From Dehalococcoidia bacterium UBA1141 (GTDB lineage: Bacteria > Chloroflexota > Dehalococcoidia > Lucifugimonadales > UBA3495): a stretch of DNA of 64,000 nt. The notes beneath the pieces were generated by a model. That model searched no databases, was not told the DNA's origin, and was given only the letters and a program-made list of their open reading frames with translations. Numbering within the stretch: the stretch's first letter is position 1; the number at the start of each line of letters is the position of its first letter. The translations under genes and the position numbers were made by a program. The stretch lies in NCBI GenBank assembly GCA_002311385.1, contig DCAE01000109.1, positions 197,443 through 261,442 on the forward strand. The letters are read 5' to 3'. Shown here piece after piece: positions 43,181 through 50,559 of the stretch.

Positions 43181-43645
43181 ATGGCCGCTGAAGTTGGCGA
43201 TGTTGCGCCGGATTTTAATCTTCCATCAACAGACCAAGGCGATGTTTCGTTAAGTAGTTTCCGGGGTGAAAAGAGCGTTGTTTTATCATTCCATGTATTT
43301 GACTTCACCGCTGGTTGAAGCACAGCCGCAATGACGTTCCGGCAGGCCAATGACCGGTTCGTAGAAAAGAATGCTCAGGTTCTGGGCATAAGTTGCGACT
43401 CAGTTCATTCTCACAGGGCGTGGTCCGCATCCTTGGGCGGCCTCACCTACCCTGAGTTGTCCGACTTCCACCCAAAGGGCAAGGTCACAACCGAGTACGG
43501 CCTTTGGAATGAAGAACGTGGCGCTGGCAGCAGGGCGGTGATTATCGTGGATAAAGAGGGCATCATCCGTCACCGGCAGGACTACAAACCGGGCATGCTA
43601 CCCAACGCCGAAGAAATCTTGGAAATCGTGGACTCAATCTCGTAG
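43181..43645 (+). CDS. Peroxiredoxin with in-frame TGA, probable selenoprotein
   Basis: 154 residues if TGA 43316-43318 is read as selenocysteine (position 46). AGGAGG precedes ATG 43181. Both sides of the TGA are in one frame: FRGEKSVVLSFHVFDFTAG-U-STAAMTFRQANDRF. This is exactly the place of the peroxidatic Cys in AhpC/TSA and AhpE-like enzymes (DFTxxC). The second half has ISCDSVHSHRAWSA, YPELSDFHPKG, RAVIIVDKEGIIRHRQDYKP, all typical. A SECIS-like hairpin follows the TGA at the expected distance. It reduces peroxides. selA, selB, selC and selD are not in this window. An upstream extension of the frame to 43121 is noncoding. Confidence 0.88.
43316..43360 (+). promoter_or_regulatory. Candidate bacterial SECIS element
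   Basis: The stem CCGGCA (43339-43344) pairs with TG/CCGG (43351-43357) with one bulged A. The 6-base apical loop GGCCAA starts with GG. An outer ACG/CGT pairing and a TT/TT internal loop extend the stem. The GG lies 26 bases after the TGA, within the known spacing of bacterial SECIS loops that bind SelB. Confidence 0.65.
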
Positions 43646-43710
43646 TTAGCCAGCCAGGGGTACTCTAAACAAGTGTGCTCTAACCAAAGCACAACTACCC
43701 CAAATATTTT

Positions 43711-43739
43711 GCGGCCACCTTATTTAAAAAGGTGGCCGC
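43711..43739 (+). terminator. Terminator after the peroxiredoxin gene
   Basis: GCGGCCACCTT (43711-43721) pairs perfectly with AAGGTGGCCGC (43729-43739), with a 7-base AT loop. The following TGTCTTGTC is only weakly T-rich, but AAATATTTT precedes it, so it may also act on the other strand. Confidence 0.75.
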
Positions 43740-43776
43740 TGTCTTGTCCGGCCAATCCAGTTTTGGAGATTATTGA

Positions 43777-44313
43777 TTGTCGGGTGAATTGGTTGCAGCG
43801 TTGATTGGGGCGCTGATAAATCTGGGCCTCTATTCCGCCCAAGTCGGCCTCTATTTTTGGGAAGGAGGCAGGAGGTCGCGTCAAGGCGAAGAGCCATTAT
43901 TTGCACCGTACCAATACTATGCCGGCAACGTTGGCGATGTCATTGGCCTAACAGTGCTCAGCGTCGGTGTGGCCAATACTTTCTTTGAAGACCTGCGATT
44001 CACGTCGTGGATTACCCTGGCGCCAGCATTGGGTTTGGCGGTCTGTTGGGGATATTTCGTTTACTGCAAGTCAGCTGGAGTAAATGACTGGAGCTTCACC
44101 GGCGGCAAACTGACCATCGCCGGACGATTCCATCTGGCGTACATATTCTTCGGGGTTTCGGTGGCGGGAAGTGGCATCGGCTTCTTGGCTAACGGAAATT
44201 TTGGCCCTTACCTTCTTGCCGCCCTTGGAGGCGGGATACTCTATCTTCTGGCATTTACTTGGGATTTGCGCGCAGGCCACCACCGGAACAATAGGCGAAA
44301 CTCGGGCGCTTAA
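43777..44313 (+). CDS. Small integral membrane protein, unknown function
   Basis: 178 residues from TTG 43777. About five hydrophobic helices are visible, e.g. ELVAALIGALINLGLYSAQV, ITLAPALGLAVCWGYFVYC and YLLAALGGGILYLLAFTWDL. The C-terminus is short, basic and cytoplasmic (RAGHHRNNRRNSGA). I recognise no family. It is flanked by terminators on both sides and so is monocistronic. A weak upstream ribosome site (GGAG 13 bases before TTG) makes the exact start uncertain. Confidence 0.65.
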   Translation: MSGELVAALIGALINLGLYSAQVGLYFWEGGRRSRQGEEPLFAPYQYYAGNVGDVIGLTVLSVGVANTFFEDLRFTSWITLAPALGLAVCWGYFVYCKSAGVNDWSFTGGKLTIAGRFHLAYIFFGVSVAGSGIGFLANGNFGPYLLAALGGGILYLLAFTWDLRAGHHRNNRRNSGA

Positions 44314-44344
44314 GAGACGGAATAAAGACTAAACAGGCAAAATA

Positions 44345-44370
44345 AAACGGCCGTTTGGACGGCCGTTTTT
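44345..44370. terminator. Bidirectional intrinsic terminator
   Basis: AAACGGCCGT (44345-44354) and ACGGCCGTTT (44359-44368) enclose a 4-base loop, with T-runs on both strands. It separates the membrane-protein gene from the convergent GreA-like gene. Confidence 0.92.
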
Positions 44371-44410
44371 GTAATAACGAAAGCTGCGTTTTTTTGGCAG
44401 GAAGATCTAT

Positions 44411-45277
44411 CTAACCGACCTTCTCGATGGAATAGCGCAAGGTGCCTTTGGGAACATTGATGGTGACCTTGTCGCCGACTACGTGATTGAGGAGGGCTTG
44501 ACCGACGGGGGAGGTGGTGGAGATCTTGTTCAAGGTGGCGTCTGCTTCTCTTACATCAACCAGCAGGTAAACCAACTTCTTACCGGATTCTGCGTCTTTG
44601 AGTGTAACCTTGGTGCCCACCGCCGTGCGCTTGCTGATTTTCTTGCCCTTGCCCAGAATCTCTGCGTTGGAAAGGCTGGCTTCCAGCTCCCGGATTCTGG
44701 ATTCGATTATGCCTTGGCGCTCTTTGGCTGCGTCCAGCGGTGCATTTTCCCTGAAGTCCTTGTCTTCCATGGCCAGTTTGATGTCCGCTACCACACTGAC
44801 CCTCTCACCCTTTAAGCCTTCTACCTGGGAGACTAGCCTGTCGTAACCTTCTTGGCTCAACTGTGTGCTGGCCATGGCTTCGACCCGCTTGCCGCCACCG
44901 GCAGCCCGGCGTCCTCGCGGCAACCGCAGATGGGCTGCTAGCCCGTTCTGAATCCAGCCCTCATCTTTCCAGTAGCCCAAGAAAGATTTTACCGGAGTAA
45001 GCCTCGAAACGGACTCCACTCCGCCTAGGCCGATATGCTGAGCGTATTCCGCGACCTGCGCAGGGGTGACCTCTAATACGTTTCGTTCCCGCCCGCACCA
45101 GGCGACAAACCGGCCAACTTCCGAATGATCTAGAACCGCGCCTTTGCCATTTTTCTTAGCTGTCATGAACTTGGTTAAAGCTTCCGAAAGAGAGGGACCG
45201 GCTTGAATGGTCAAATCCATTACCTCCAGAGGCTTGAACGCGAGCACACGTGTAACCGTTACGCGTTTCCGCTCCAA
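44411..45277 (-). CDS. GreA/GreB-type elongation factor fused to a SAM-like (recombinase core-binding) domain
   Basis: 288 residues, against ~158 for GreA. Residues ~135-288 are GreA-like. A coiled coil reaches the tip DKDFRENAPLDAAKERQ, keeping the acidic Asp and Glu that coordinate Mg2+ in the RNA polymerase secondary channel. The FKBP-like domain includes VGTKVTLKDAESGKK and SPVGQALLNHVVGDKV. Residues ~20-125 resemble the N-terminal SAM-like domain of tyrosine recombinases: LSEALTKFMTAKK, VGRFVAWCGRERNVLEVTPA, VAEYAQHIG, LTPVKSFLGYWKDEGWI. No recombinase catalytic domain is present. Starts at TTG 45277 (AAGGAAA upstream). It would rescue stalled polymerase; the extra domain may bind DNA. 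Confidence 0.85.
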   Translation of the reverse strand: MERKRVTVTRVLAFKPLEVMDLTIQAGPSLSEALTKFMTAKKNGKGAVLDHSEVGRFVAWCGRERNVLEVTPAQVAEYAQHIGLGGVESVSRLTPVKSFLGYWKDEGWIQNGLAAHLRLPRGRRAAGGGKRVEAMASTQLSQEGYDRLVSQVEGLKGERVSVVADIKLAMEDKDFRENAPLDAAKERQGIIESRIRELEASLSNAEILGKGKKISKRTAVGTKVTLKDAESGKKLVYLLVDVREADATLNKISTTSPVGQALLNHVVGDKVTINVPKGTLRYSIEKVG

Positions 45278-45677
45278 TTTCCTTGTGTTGTAACGATTCT
45301 CCCCACCGATGCGTCACACCCCACCGGATGTTGCAATTCAGGAATTGACATCCGCCCAGCCTTGGGGATAACCTCATCTATCATAGCAGTTTCCAGATAG
45401 GATAGCAATCTGAAGAGGGCGTTTTTGCCCAAATCAACACCACCTGAAATGGGCGTTTAGCCCACTGAAATCACGCAGATTTTTCGCTATGTGGATGGGT
45501 GTAATACTACCGCCCGGCGCCAAGGCCAGAAAGCACTCCCGGCACCCGTACCATTGGACCAACCCCGCACAATAGGCTCTGGAAACCGTATGAATTGGAG
45601 ATCGAGTTTCCAAGACCGCTTACAGTTTTAGTTCGGTCCAGCAAATAATACCGGAAAAGCCTTAAGGAGCATATACG
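45278..45677. other. Intergenic region with paired small hairpins
   Basis: This divergent 400-bp region has no supported gene. GGGCGTTTTTGCCC (45417-45430) and GGGCGTTTAGCCC (45451-45463) are similar small hairpins about 34 bases apart and could be operators or RNA loops. The rest shows nothing I recognise. Confidence 0.5.
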
Positions 45678-46646
45678 ATGAAAGCAGTGCAAATCGACAG
45701 CCATGGCGGACCGGAGGCTCTCAATTACCGGGACGTTCCAGACCCCACGCCGGGAATCGGCGAAGCCGTCGTGGACATCCAAGCAGTAGGGGTCAACTTT
45801 ACCGACACCTATAGCCGGGCCGGAGTCAATCCGGTCGCTGCTCTTCCTTGGACCTGCGGCGTTGAGGCTGCCGGAGTGGTTCGTTCTGTAGGTACCGGAG
45901 TGACAGAGGTGAGCCCTGGCGACGAGGTTGCCTTTTGTACTGTGCCTGGTACATACGCCGAACAGGTTTTGGCGCCTGCCTGGAGACTCATCAAAAGGCC
46001 ATCGGGCCTCGACGCTAAATCCGGGGCGGCAGCAATCCTTCAAGGTATGACCGCCCATTATCTTTGCCACTCCACCTATGCGGTGCAAAAAGGCGACAAA
46101 GTTTTGGTGCATGCTGGCGCGGGTGGAACGGGCCTGCTGCTCACGCAGATGGTCAAAAAGCTTGGTGGTTATGTTTTTTCCACCGTTTCGACGGAAGAGA
46201 AGGCCGAGCTTTCCCGGGGAGCGGGGGCCGACCAAGTAATCATCTACACCCAGCAAGACTTCGCCGAGGAAATCAAAAAAGCGACGAACGGCGAAGGAGT
46301 TCAGGTCGTCTACGACTCAGTGGGGAAGACGACCTTCGAGCAGAGCCTCAACAGCCTGGGGCGACGTGGCCACTTGGTGCTTTACGGTGCTGCCAGCGGC
46401 CCTCCCGCTGACATTAACCCCGGCATCTTGGGCCGTGGCTCACTGTCCTTGACCCGCCCCGGCTTGGGTGATTACACAACCACCCGGGAGGAACTGGAAA
46501 AGCGCTCAGGGGACGTTCTGGGTTGGGTTAAGTCCGGCGAACTCAAGCTCAGGGTGGAGCATGTGTTCCAATTGTCCGATGCGGCGGAAGCCCACCGCCA
46601 GTTGGAAGGACGGGCCACCACCGGAAAGCTTCTCCTCATCCCCTAG
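45678..46646 (+). CDS. NADPH:quinone oxidoreductase (MDR family)
   Basis: 322 residues. N-terminal GroES-like domain: MKAVQIDSHGGPEALNYRDV, VGVNFTDTYSRAG and PWTCGVEAAGVVRSVG. The dinucleotide loop is LVHAGAGGTGLLLTQM, and VVYDSVGKTTFEQSL, LVLYGAASGP complete the QorA-type fold. No zinc-binding Cys cluster, as expected for quinone reductases. TAAGGAG lies upstream of the ATG. Reduces quinones or enones with NADPH. It stands before, but is separate from, the DUF59-Mrp operon promoter. Confidence 0.94.
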   Translation: MKAVQIDSHGGPEALNYRDVPDPTPGIGEAVVDIQAVGVNFTDTYSRAGVNPVAALPWTCGVEAAGVVRSVGTGVTEVSPGDEVAFCTVPGTYAEQVLAPAWRLIKRPSGLDAKSGAAAILQGMTAHYLCHSTYAVQKGDKVLVHAGAGGTGLLLTQMVKKLGGYVFSTVSTEEKAELSRGAGADQVIIYTQQDFAEEIKKATNGEGVQVVYDSVGKTTFEQSLNSLGRRGHLVLYGAASGPPADINPGILGRGSLSLTRPGLGDYTTTREELEKRSGDVLGWVKSGELKLRVEHVFQLSDAAEAHRQLEGRATTGKLLLIP

Positions 46647-46662
46647 CGAGAGAATTGAATAA

Positions 46663-46695
46663 ATGTTGACCTTTTCAGTCAACATTCTATATAAT
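46663..46695 (+). promoter_or_regulatory. Strong promoter overlapped by a perfect inverted repeat
   Basis: TTGACC (46666-46671) and TATAAT (46690-46695) form a near-consensus promoter with an 18-base spacer. ATGTTGAC (46663-46670) and GTCAACAT (46678-46685) are perfect 8-bp inverted repeats with a 7-base gap lying over the -35 and spacer. A repressor bound there would block polymerase. The operon it drives encodes Fe-S cluster proteins. Confidence 0.85.
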
Positions 46696-46738
46696 TGGTC
46701 TGATTCCAGTTGGCTAGGTGTAATTACAGGAGGCGGGA

Positions 46739-47050
46739 ATGACCGAAGCAACCCTGACCAAAGAGGCCGTTACTGAGGCTTTGAGAACTGTTTACGATCC
46801 GGAAATTCCGGTGAATGTCGTTGATTTGGGTCTGGTATACGATGTTCAAGTCAACGACGAAGGCGGGATTTACGTTCAGATGACCCTAACCTTCCCCGGT
46901 TGCGGCATGGGTCCATTCATCGCTCAGCAGGCAGAATGGGCAGTTCAGGATTTGGATGGCGCCGGTGAAGTTGAGATCGAAATGGTTTTCGATCCTCCAT
47001 GGACTCCAGAACTGATTAGCGAGGGAGCCAGAGCGGAATTGGGCATTTAG
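46739..47050 (+). CDS. DUF59/MIP18 (SufT/PaaD-like) Fe-S assembly factor
   Basis: 103 residues. VTEALRTVYDPEIPVNVVDLG and LVYDVQVNDEGG start the domain, and MTLTFPGCGMGPFIAQQAE contains the conserved Cys. The family helps mature Fe-S proteins. GGAGGCGG precedes the ATG. It is followed 12 bp later by the Mrp gene, a common pairing, and both lie under the strong promoter with inverted repeat. Confidence 0.92.
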   Translation: MTEATLTKEAVTEALRTVYDPEIPVNVVDLGLVYDVQVNDEGGIYVQMTLTFPGCGMGPFIAQQAEWAVQDLDGAGEVEIEMVFDPPWTPELISEGARAELGI

Positions 47051-47062
47051 CGAGTCTATTTT

Positions 47063-47977
47063 ATGGTGACTCCCCCTCACAACGCAGGGCCGGAAGGCGC
47101 TGGCGAACCAGATTCTGGTCAACCGAATGCCGGTCAGCCAAACCCTGGTCCGGCAAAATCTGGTCAACGAAACACCGGCGCTGAAAACGCGCGGTTGGAG
47201 CAGATTAAACGCTCCTGGCAACAGAAGCGCCAAATCACCGACCGTTTGGCCGATGTGCAGACCAAAATTGGAATCTACAGCGGCAAAGGCGGTGTGGGGA
47301 AAACCACCGTCTCGGTCAACCTGGCCGTCACTCTAGCGAAAGAGGGCAATAAAGTGGGGCTGCTTGATGTGGACATCGACTGCCCCAACGTTACCAAGGT
47401 GCTGGGCATCTCCGACAAGCCTGATTATGAGGACGGTCAGATTATCCCGGCCGAAAAATGGGGAGTAAAGGTCGTCTCCATGGCCTTCTTTCAAGAGAAA
47501 GAGGAGGAGGCGATTATCTGGCGCGGACCCATGATTCACAACGCCATCAACCAGTTTCTACAAATAACCCAGTGGGGAGAGTTGGACTACCTGTTGGTGG
47601 ACCTTCCCCCCGGCACTTCCGACTCGCCATTGACCGTCATGCAGACCTTGCCCATGGACGGTTTCGTGGTGGTAAGCACCCCTCAAGAACTGGCGAATAT
47701 TGATGCCAAACGCTGCATCAACATGATTCGCAAGCTCAACCTGAATGTGCTGGGCGTGGTGGAAAACTATGCTGGCGAAATATTCGGAGAGGGCGCCGGC
47801 AAAGATCTGGCCAAAGAGGTTGATGCCCCATTCTTGGGCACCATGGCCTTGAGAGGAAGTTACCGGGACTCGTCAAAACCCACCGCATTGGCAGACGCCG
47901 AGGTTGGCGAAGAGTATGCCACAGTCGCTGACAATATGCGAAAAAGCCTGAGAGAATTCGGTAGATCAGCAGCCTAA
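47063..47977 (+). CDS. Mrp/NBP35-family ATPase, Fe-S carrier type, lacking CxxC
   Basis: 304 residues. A ~35-residue Gly/Gln/Pro/Asn repeat region (EPDSGQPNAGQPNPG) precedes a helical linker, then the deviant Walker A YSGKGGVGKTTVSVNLA, the LLDVDIDCPNVTKVLG switch, VDLPPGTSDSPLTVMQTLP and STPQELANIDAKR. The C-terminal CxxC that holds a bridging [4Fe-4S] cluster in Mrp/ApbC is missing: VVENYAGEIFGEGAG stands where Cys-rich sequence is expected. ATP binding is likely intact but Fe-S carrier function is doubtful, or another partner such as the DUF59 protein supplies Cys ligands. Confidence 0.9.
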   Translation: MVTPPHNAGPEGAGEPDSGQPNAGQPNPGPAKSGQRNTGAENARLEQIKRSWQQKRQITDRLADVQTKIGIYSGKGGVGKTTVSVNLAVTLAKEGNKVGLLDVDIDCPNVTKVLGISDKPDYEDGQIIPAEKWGVKVVSMAFFQEKEEEAIIWRGPMIHNAINQFLQITQWGELDYLLVDLPPGTSDSPLTVMQTLPMDGFVVVSTPQELANIDAKRCINMIRKLNLNVLGVVENYAGEIFGEGAGKDLAKEVDAPFLGTMALRGSYRDSSKPTALADAEVGEEYATVADNMRKSLREFGRSAA

Positions 47978-48062
47978 CCGGGCTCAACAGAGACAGAGGC
48001 CTTTTACTCGGTTCGTTGGACTGGCTCAGTTAGGCTGATATTCTACTTCGGCAATCCCGCTG

Positions 48063-50003
48063 CTAGGAATCGTCTCCAGACGAAACGCCTGAAATCGGCT
48101 TCTCGTTCGGTGCGTGGCCGTTGGAGTTTCCTCCGGCGCCGTTTAATTCCTGGGGAGCGCTTGCCGCCGTTGGTCCATCTTCCATTGACACATCACCTGA
48201 CACTTCTTCGGAAGACTCCGACACCGGGCTCCTCACCAACCGCCCACTACGTTCTCCATCTGCCGTGATATTAATCAATAATTCCACTTCCAGATCCATG
48301 GCTTCTTGAGAGTAGGCCGTCTGCTCCCCCATACGGCGGAATTTCTGGTAGCGTCGTTTCAGCAGCTTGTTGGTGGACAGTCTGGTCAATTCGGCCAGTT
48401 GCTGGGCCACGGCCATCTGCATTATGGCTGCGGCTTCTCTGGGATTGGTATGGGCGCCGCCTTCCGGCTCGGGTACGATTTGGTCGCCGATACCCAACTC
48501 CAAGCAATCTTGGGCCGTCAACATTAGCGCTTGGGCAGCCTCTCTATCCAGCATGTGGTCCGGGAACGGCCCGCCCAAATGGCGGTTGAGCGATATCGGT
48601 GAGTAGATGGAGTATTGCTGGAACAGTATCCGGTCCGATAATCCCAAAGCAAGCGCACCTTCGCTGCCGCCCTCACCGATAATAACGGAGACGATTGGTA
48701 TCGGCGCTTCCACCATCTGGGAGAGGGTGGTTGCTATTGCGTTTCCTATCCCTTGCTCCTCCGATTCCAGGCCCGGATGAGCGCCTTGAGTGTCAATCAA
48801 GGTTACCAAGGGCAATTTGAAGCGGGAGGCCAAGGATATCAGCCTTTGGGCTTTGCGCAGGCCGTCGGGGTAGATGTGGTACCGCTCCCCCTCTAAAGCT
48901 GGGCGGCGCTGTTGACCAATGATTACTATAGGTTCGCCGCACAAGAAGCCGACCCCACCTATTATGGAGCGGTCGTCGCTGCTCAGCCTGTCTCCCCTCA
49001 GTTCTATAAACGAGTCCAACATTGACCGAATGTAAGCCATGGCCAGAGGGCGCTCGGCGTGGCGGGAGATGGTTACCGATTCCCACGCATCCGCTTCCCC
49101 TGTGGTTTCTATCTCGGTCTTTAGCAGGTCTTTATAATCTCCTTCATCCCGGCTTTGGGATGTGAGAATCTGTAGCAGCGTGGACAATCGGTCGTGCAGC
49201 GCATCTCGGTCCACCACGTTATCCAGCAAGCCGTGGCTGAGATGGGCCTCAGCGGTGTGTGCGTCCAACGGCAATGGCCTGTTCGACGCTTCTTTCATGG
49301 CGCGCAGGGGCGCAAGACCAATCAGAGAACCTGGTTCGGCCAATATGATGTCGGCCAGATTGGCAAAGCTGGCGTAGGCTTGGCCGGTGGAGGGGTTGGC
49401 CAGCACCACAATGAACGGGGCGCCTTCTTCTCTAAGCTTGTTGGCCGCCGTCACGGTCTTGGCCATCTGCATCAATGAAAGCACGCCCTCTTGGGTGCGT
49501 GAACCGCCACCGGACACTAAGGCAATCAGCGGCAAATGTCTCTTTGCTGCGTTTTCCAAAGCGGTTGCGATTTTCTCTCCCACAACGCTCCCCATGCTGC
49601 CGCCCATGAAGCCAAAATCCAGCACTACCAACATCACTTCGATGCCGTCAATCTGACACCGGCCTGTGACCACCGCTTCGGTGAGACCGGTACGGTTTTG
49701 CACTTGAGTCAACAGTCTACGGTAGCGACCCCGTCCCGAGAAGGAGATGGGCGCAGTGGAACTGAGGTACTTGTGGGATTCCTTGAACGTGCCTTTATCC
49801 GCCAAAAGCTCGATTCGCTCTCTGGCGTTGAGGCTGTAATGGAACCGGCAATAGGGGCAAACCCGGTAGGTCAGGTAGGCGGAGGTCTCACCTATGGGCT
49901 CTTCGCACAATAGGCAACGGTCGTGGACCACGGAGATATAGACCTTCTCCGAGTCGCCTTCTCGTTTGAATAAATGGACCAAAAAACCAGATAGGTTCCT
50001 CAA
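48063..50003 (-). CDS. Acetyl-CoA carboxylase carboxyltransferase, fused beta and alpha subunits (AccD-AccA)
   Basis: 646 residues. The N-terminal half is AccD-like, with the zinc ribbon CLLC...CPYC and the oxyanion-type GLTEAVVTGRCQIDG, FGFMGGSMGSVVGEK, VSGGGSRTQEGVLSLMQM. The C-terminal half is AccA-like (ERPLAMAYIRSMLDSFIELR, GGVGFLCGEPIVIIGQQ, LIDTQGAHPGLESEEQG, VIIGEGGSEGALALGLSD). Both catalytic subunits of the carboxyltransferase are thus one chain. The last ~60 residues are Ser/Glu/Gly-rich and probably disordered. TTG 50003 with GGAGG upstream. The biotin carboxylase and carrier are elsewhere. Makes malonyl-CoA for fatty acid synthesis. Confidence 0.93.
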   Translation of the reverse strand: MRNLSGFLVHLFKREGDSEKVYISVVHDRCLLCEEPIGETSAYLTYRVCPYCRFHYSLNARERIELLADKGTFKESHKYLSSTAPISFSGRGRYRRLLTQVQNRTGLTEAVVTGRCQIDGIEVMLVVLDFGFMGGSMGSVVGEKIATALENAAKRHLPLIALVSGGGSRTQEGVLSLMQMAKTVTAANKLREEGAPFIVVLANPSTGQAYASFANLADIILAEPGSLIGLAPLRAMKEASNRPLPLDAHTAEAHLSHGLLDNVVDRDALHDRLSTLLQILTSQSRDEGDYKDLLKTEIETTGEADAWESVTISRHAERPLAMAYIRSMLDSFIELRGDRLSSDDRSIIGGVGFLCGEPIVIIGQQRRPALEGERYHIYPDGLRKAQRLISLASRFKLPLVTLIDTQGAHPGLESEEQGIGNAIATTLSQMVEAPIPIVSVIIGEGGSEGALALGLSDRILFQQYSIYSPISLNRHLGGPFPDHMLDREAAQALMLTAQDCLELGIGDQIVPEPEGGAHTNPREAAAIMQMAVAQQLAELTRLSTNKLLKRRYQKFRRMGEQTAYSQEAMDLEVELLINITADGERSGRLVRSPVSESSEEVSGDVSMEDGPTAASAPQELNGAGGNSNGHAPNEKPISGVSSGDDS

Positions 50004-50305
50004 AAAGTTCCTCCACCTGTGGTGGCTGTCAGGGTGCGTTGACGCACCTGGCTCACCTAACCTTGGCGTCTATGATACAACGATGAGAGGTTAAATTAAA
50101 CTTGGTTCTGACTGCCAATATGGCCTGTTGGAGCTTAGTAAGCCCCTATAGTGTGCCTAATAATTGATTTTTCCGTTTCCGGCCTGTATTTCAAGTAAAC
50201 GCTGGCTTTCTCGGCCCCCCTGTTCTAAACTCTCGCGTGTTACCGGTGTATTACCCGCCCGATGGCAAAGACCTATCGGCCAGCTGAATCACTTGAGCGA
50301 GGTGG
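50004..50305. other. Divergent intergenic region
   Basis: About 300 bp between the AccD-AccA gene and the GatC-like gene, with no gene, repeat or RNA that I can support. It should hold the promoters for both directions. Confidence 0.5.
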
Positions 50306-50494
50306 ATGCAGATGTCAATCTCAAATGAAACCCTGAAAGCGATGATTCGTGACTACAACGGGTTGGAGTTGTCCGACGATGAATTGGAGTTGGTCCGCCC
50401 GGAGTTGGATTATTACTTGGACGAGCTTAAAAAGCTGGATGCGCTGGATTTATCCGACGCGTTTTCCAGTCGGCTGCTGCGCTTTCCGGAATAG
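50306..50494 (+). CDS. GatC/AtzG-like small subunit
   Basis: 62 residues: SISNETLKAMIRDYNGLELS, DDELELVRPELDYYLDEL, KKLDALDLSDAFSSRL. The helical pattern and place directly before an amidase fit GatC-type or AtzG-type small subunits, which wrap around and stabilise their amidase partner. AGGTGG precedes ATG 50306, or ATG 50312 may be used. The gap to the amidase is 65 bp. No GatB is present, so a role in tRNA amidation is not indicated. Confidence 0.7.
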   Translation: MQMSISNETLKAMIRDYNGLELSDDELELVRPELDYYLDELKKLDALDLSDAFSSRLLRFPE

Positions 50495-50559
50495 ATAATT
50501 CGGATTAGAAATCAGCGAGACCCTTCGGTCAGATTAGATCCCTTTAGGAGGTTGAGAGC

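Noticed and set aside
45507..46256. 249-residue minus-strand frame opposite the quinone oxidoreductase
   Set aside because: It lies across a gene with clear MDR-family motifs and its upstream region; no protein family features are seen.
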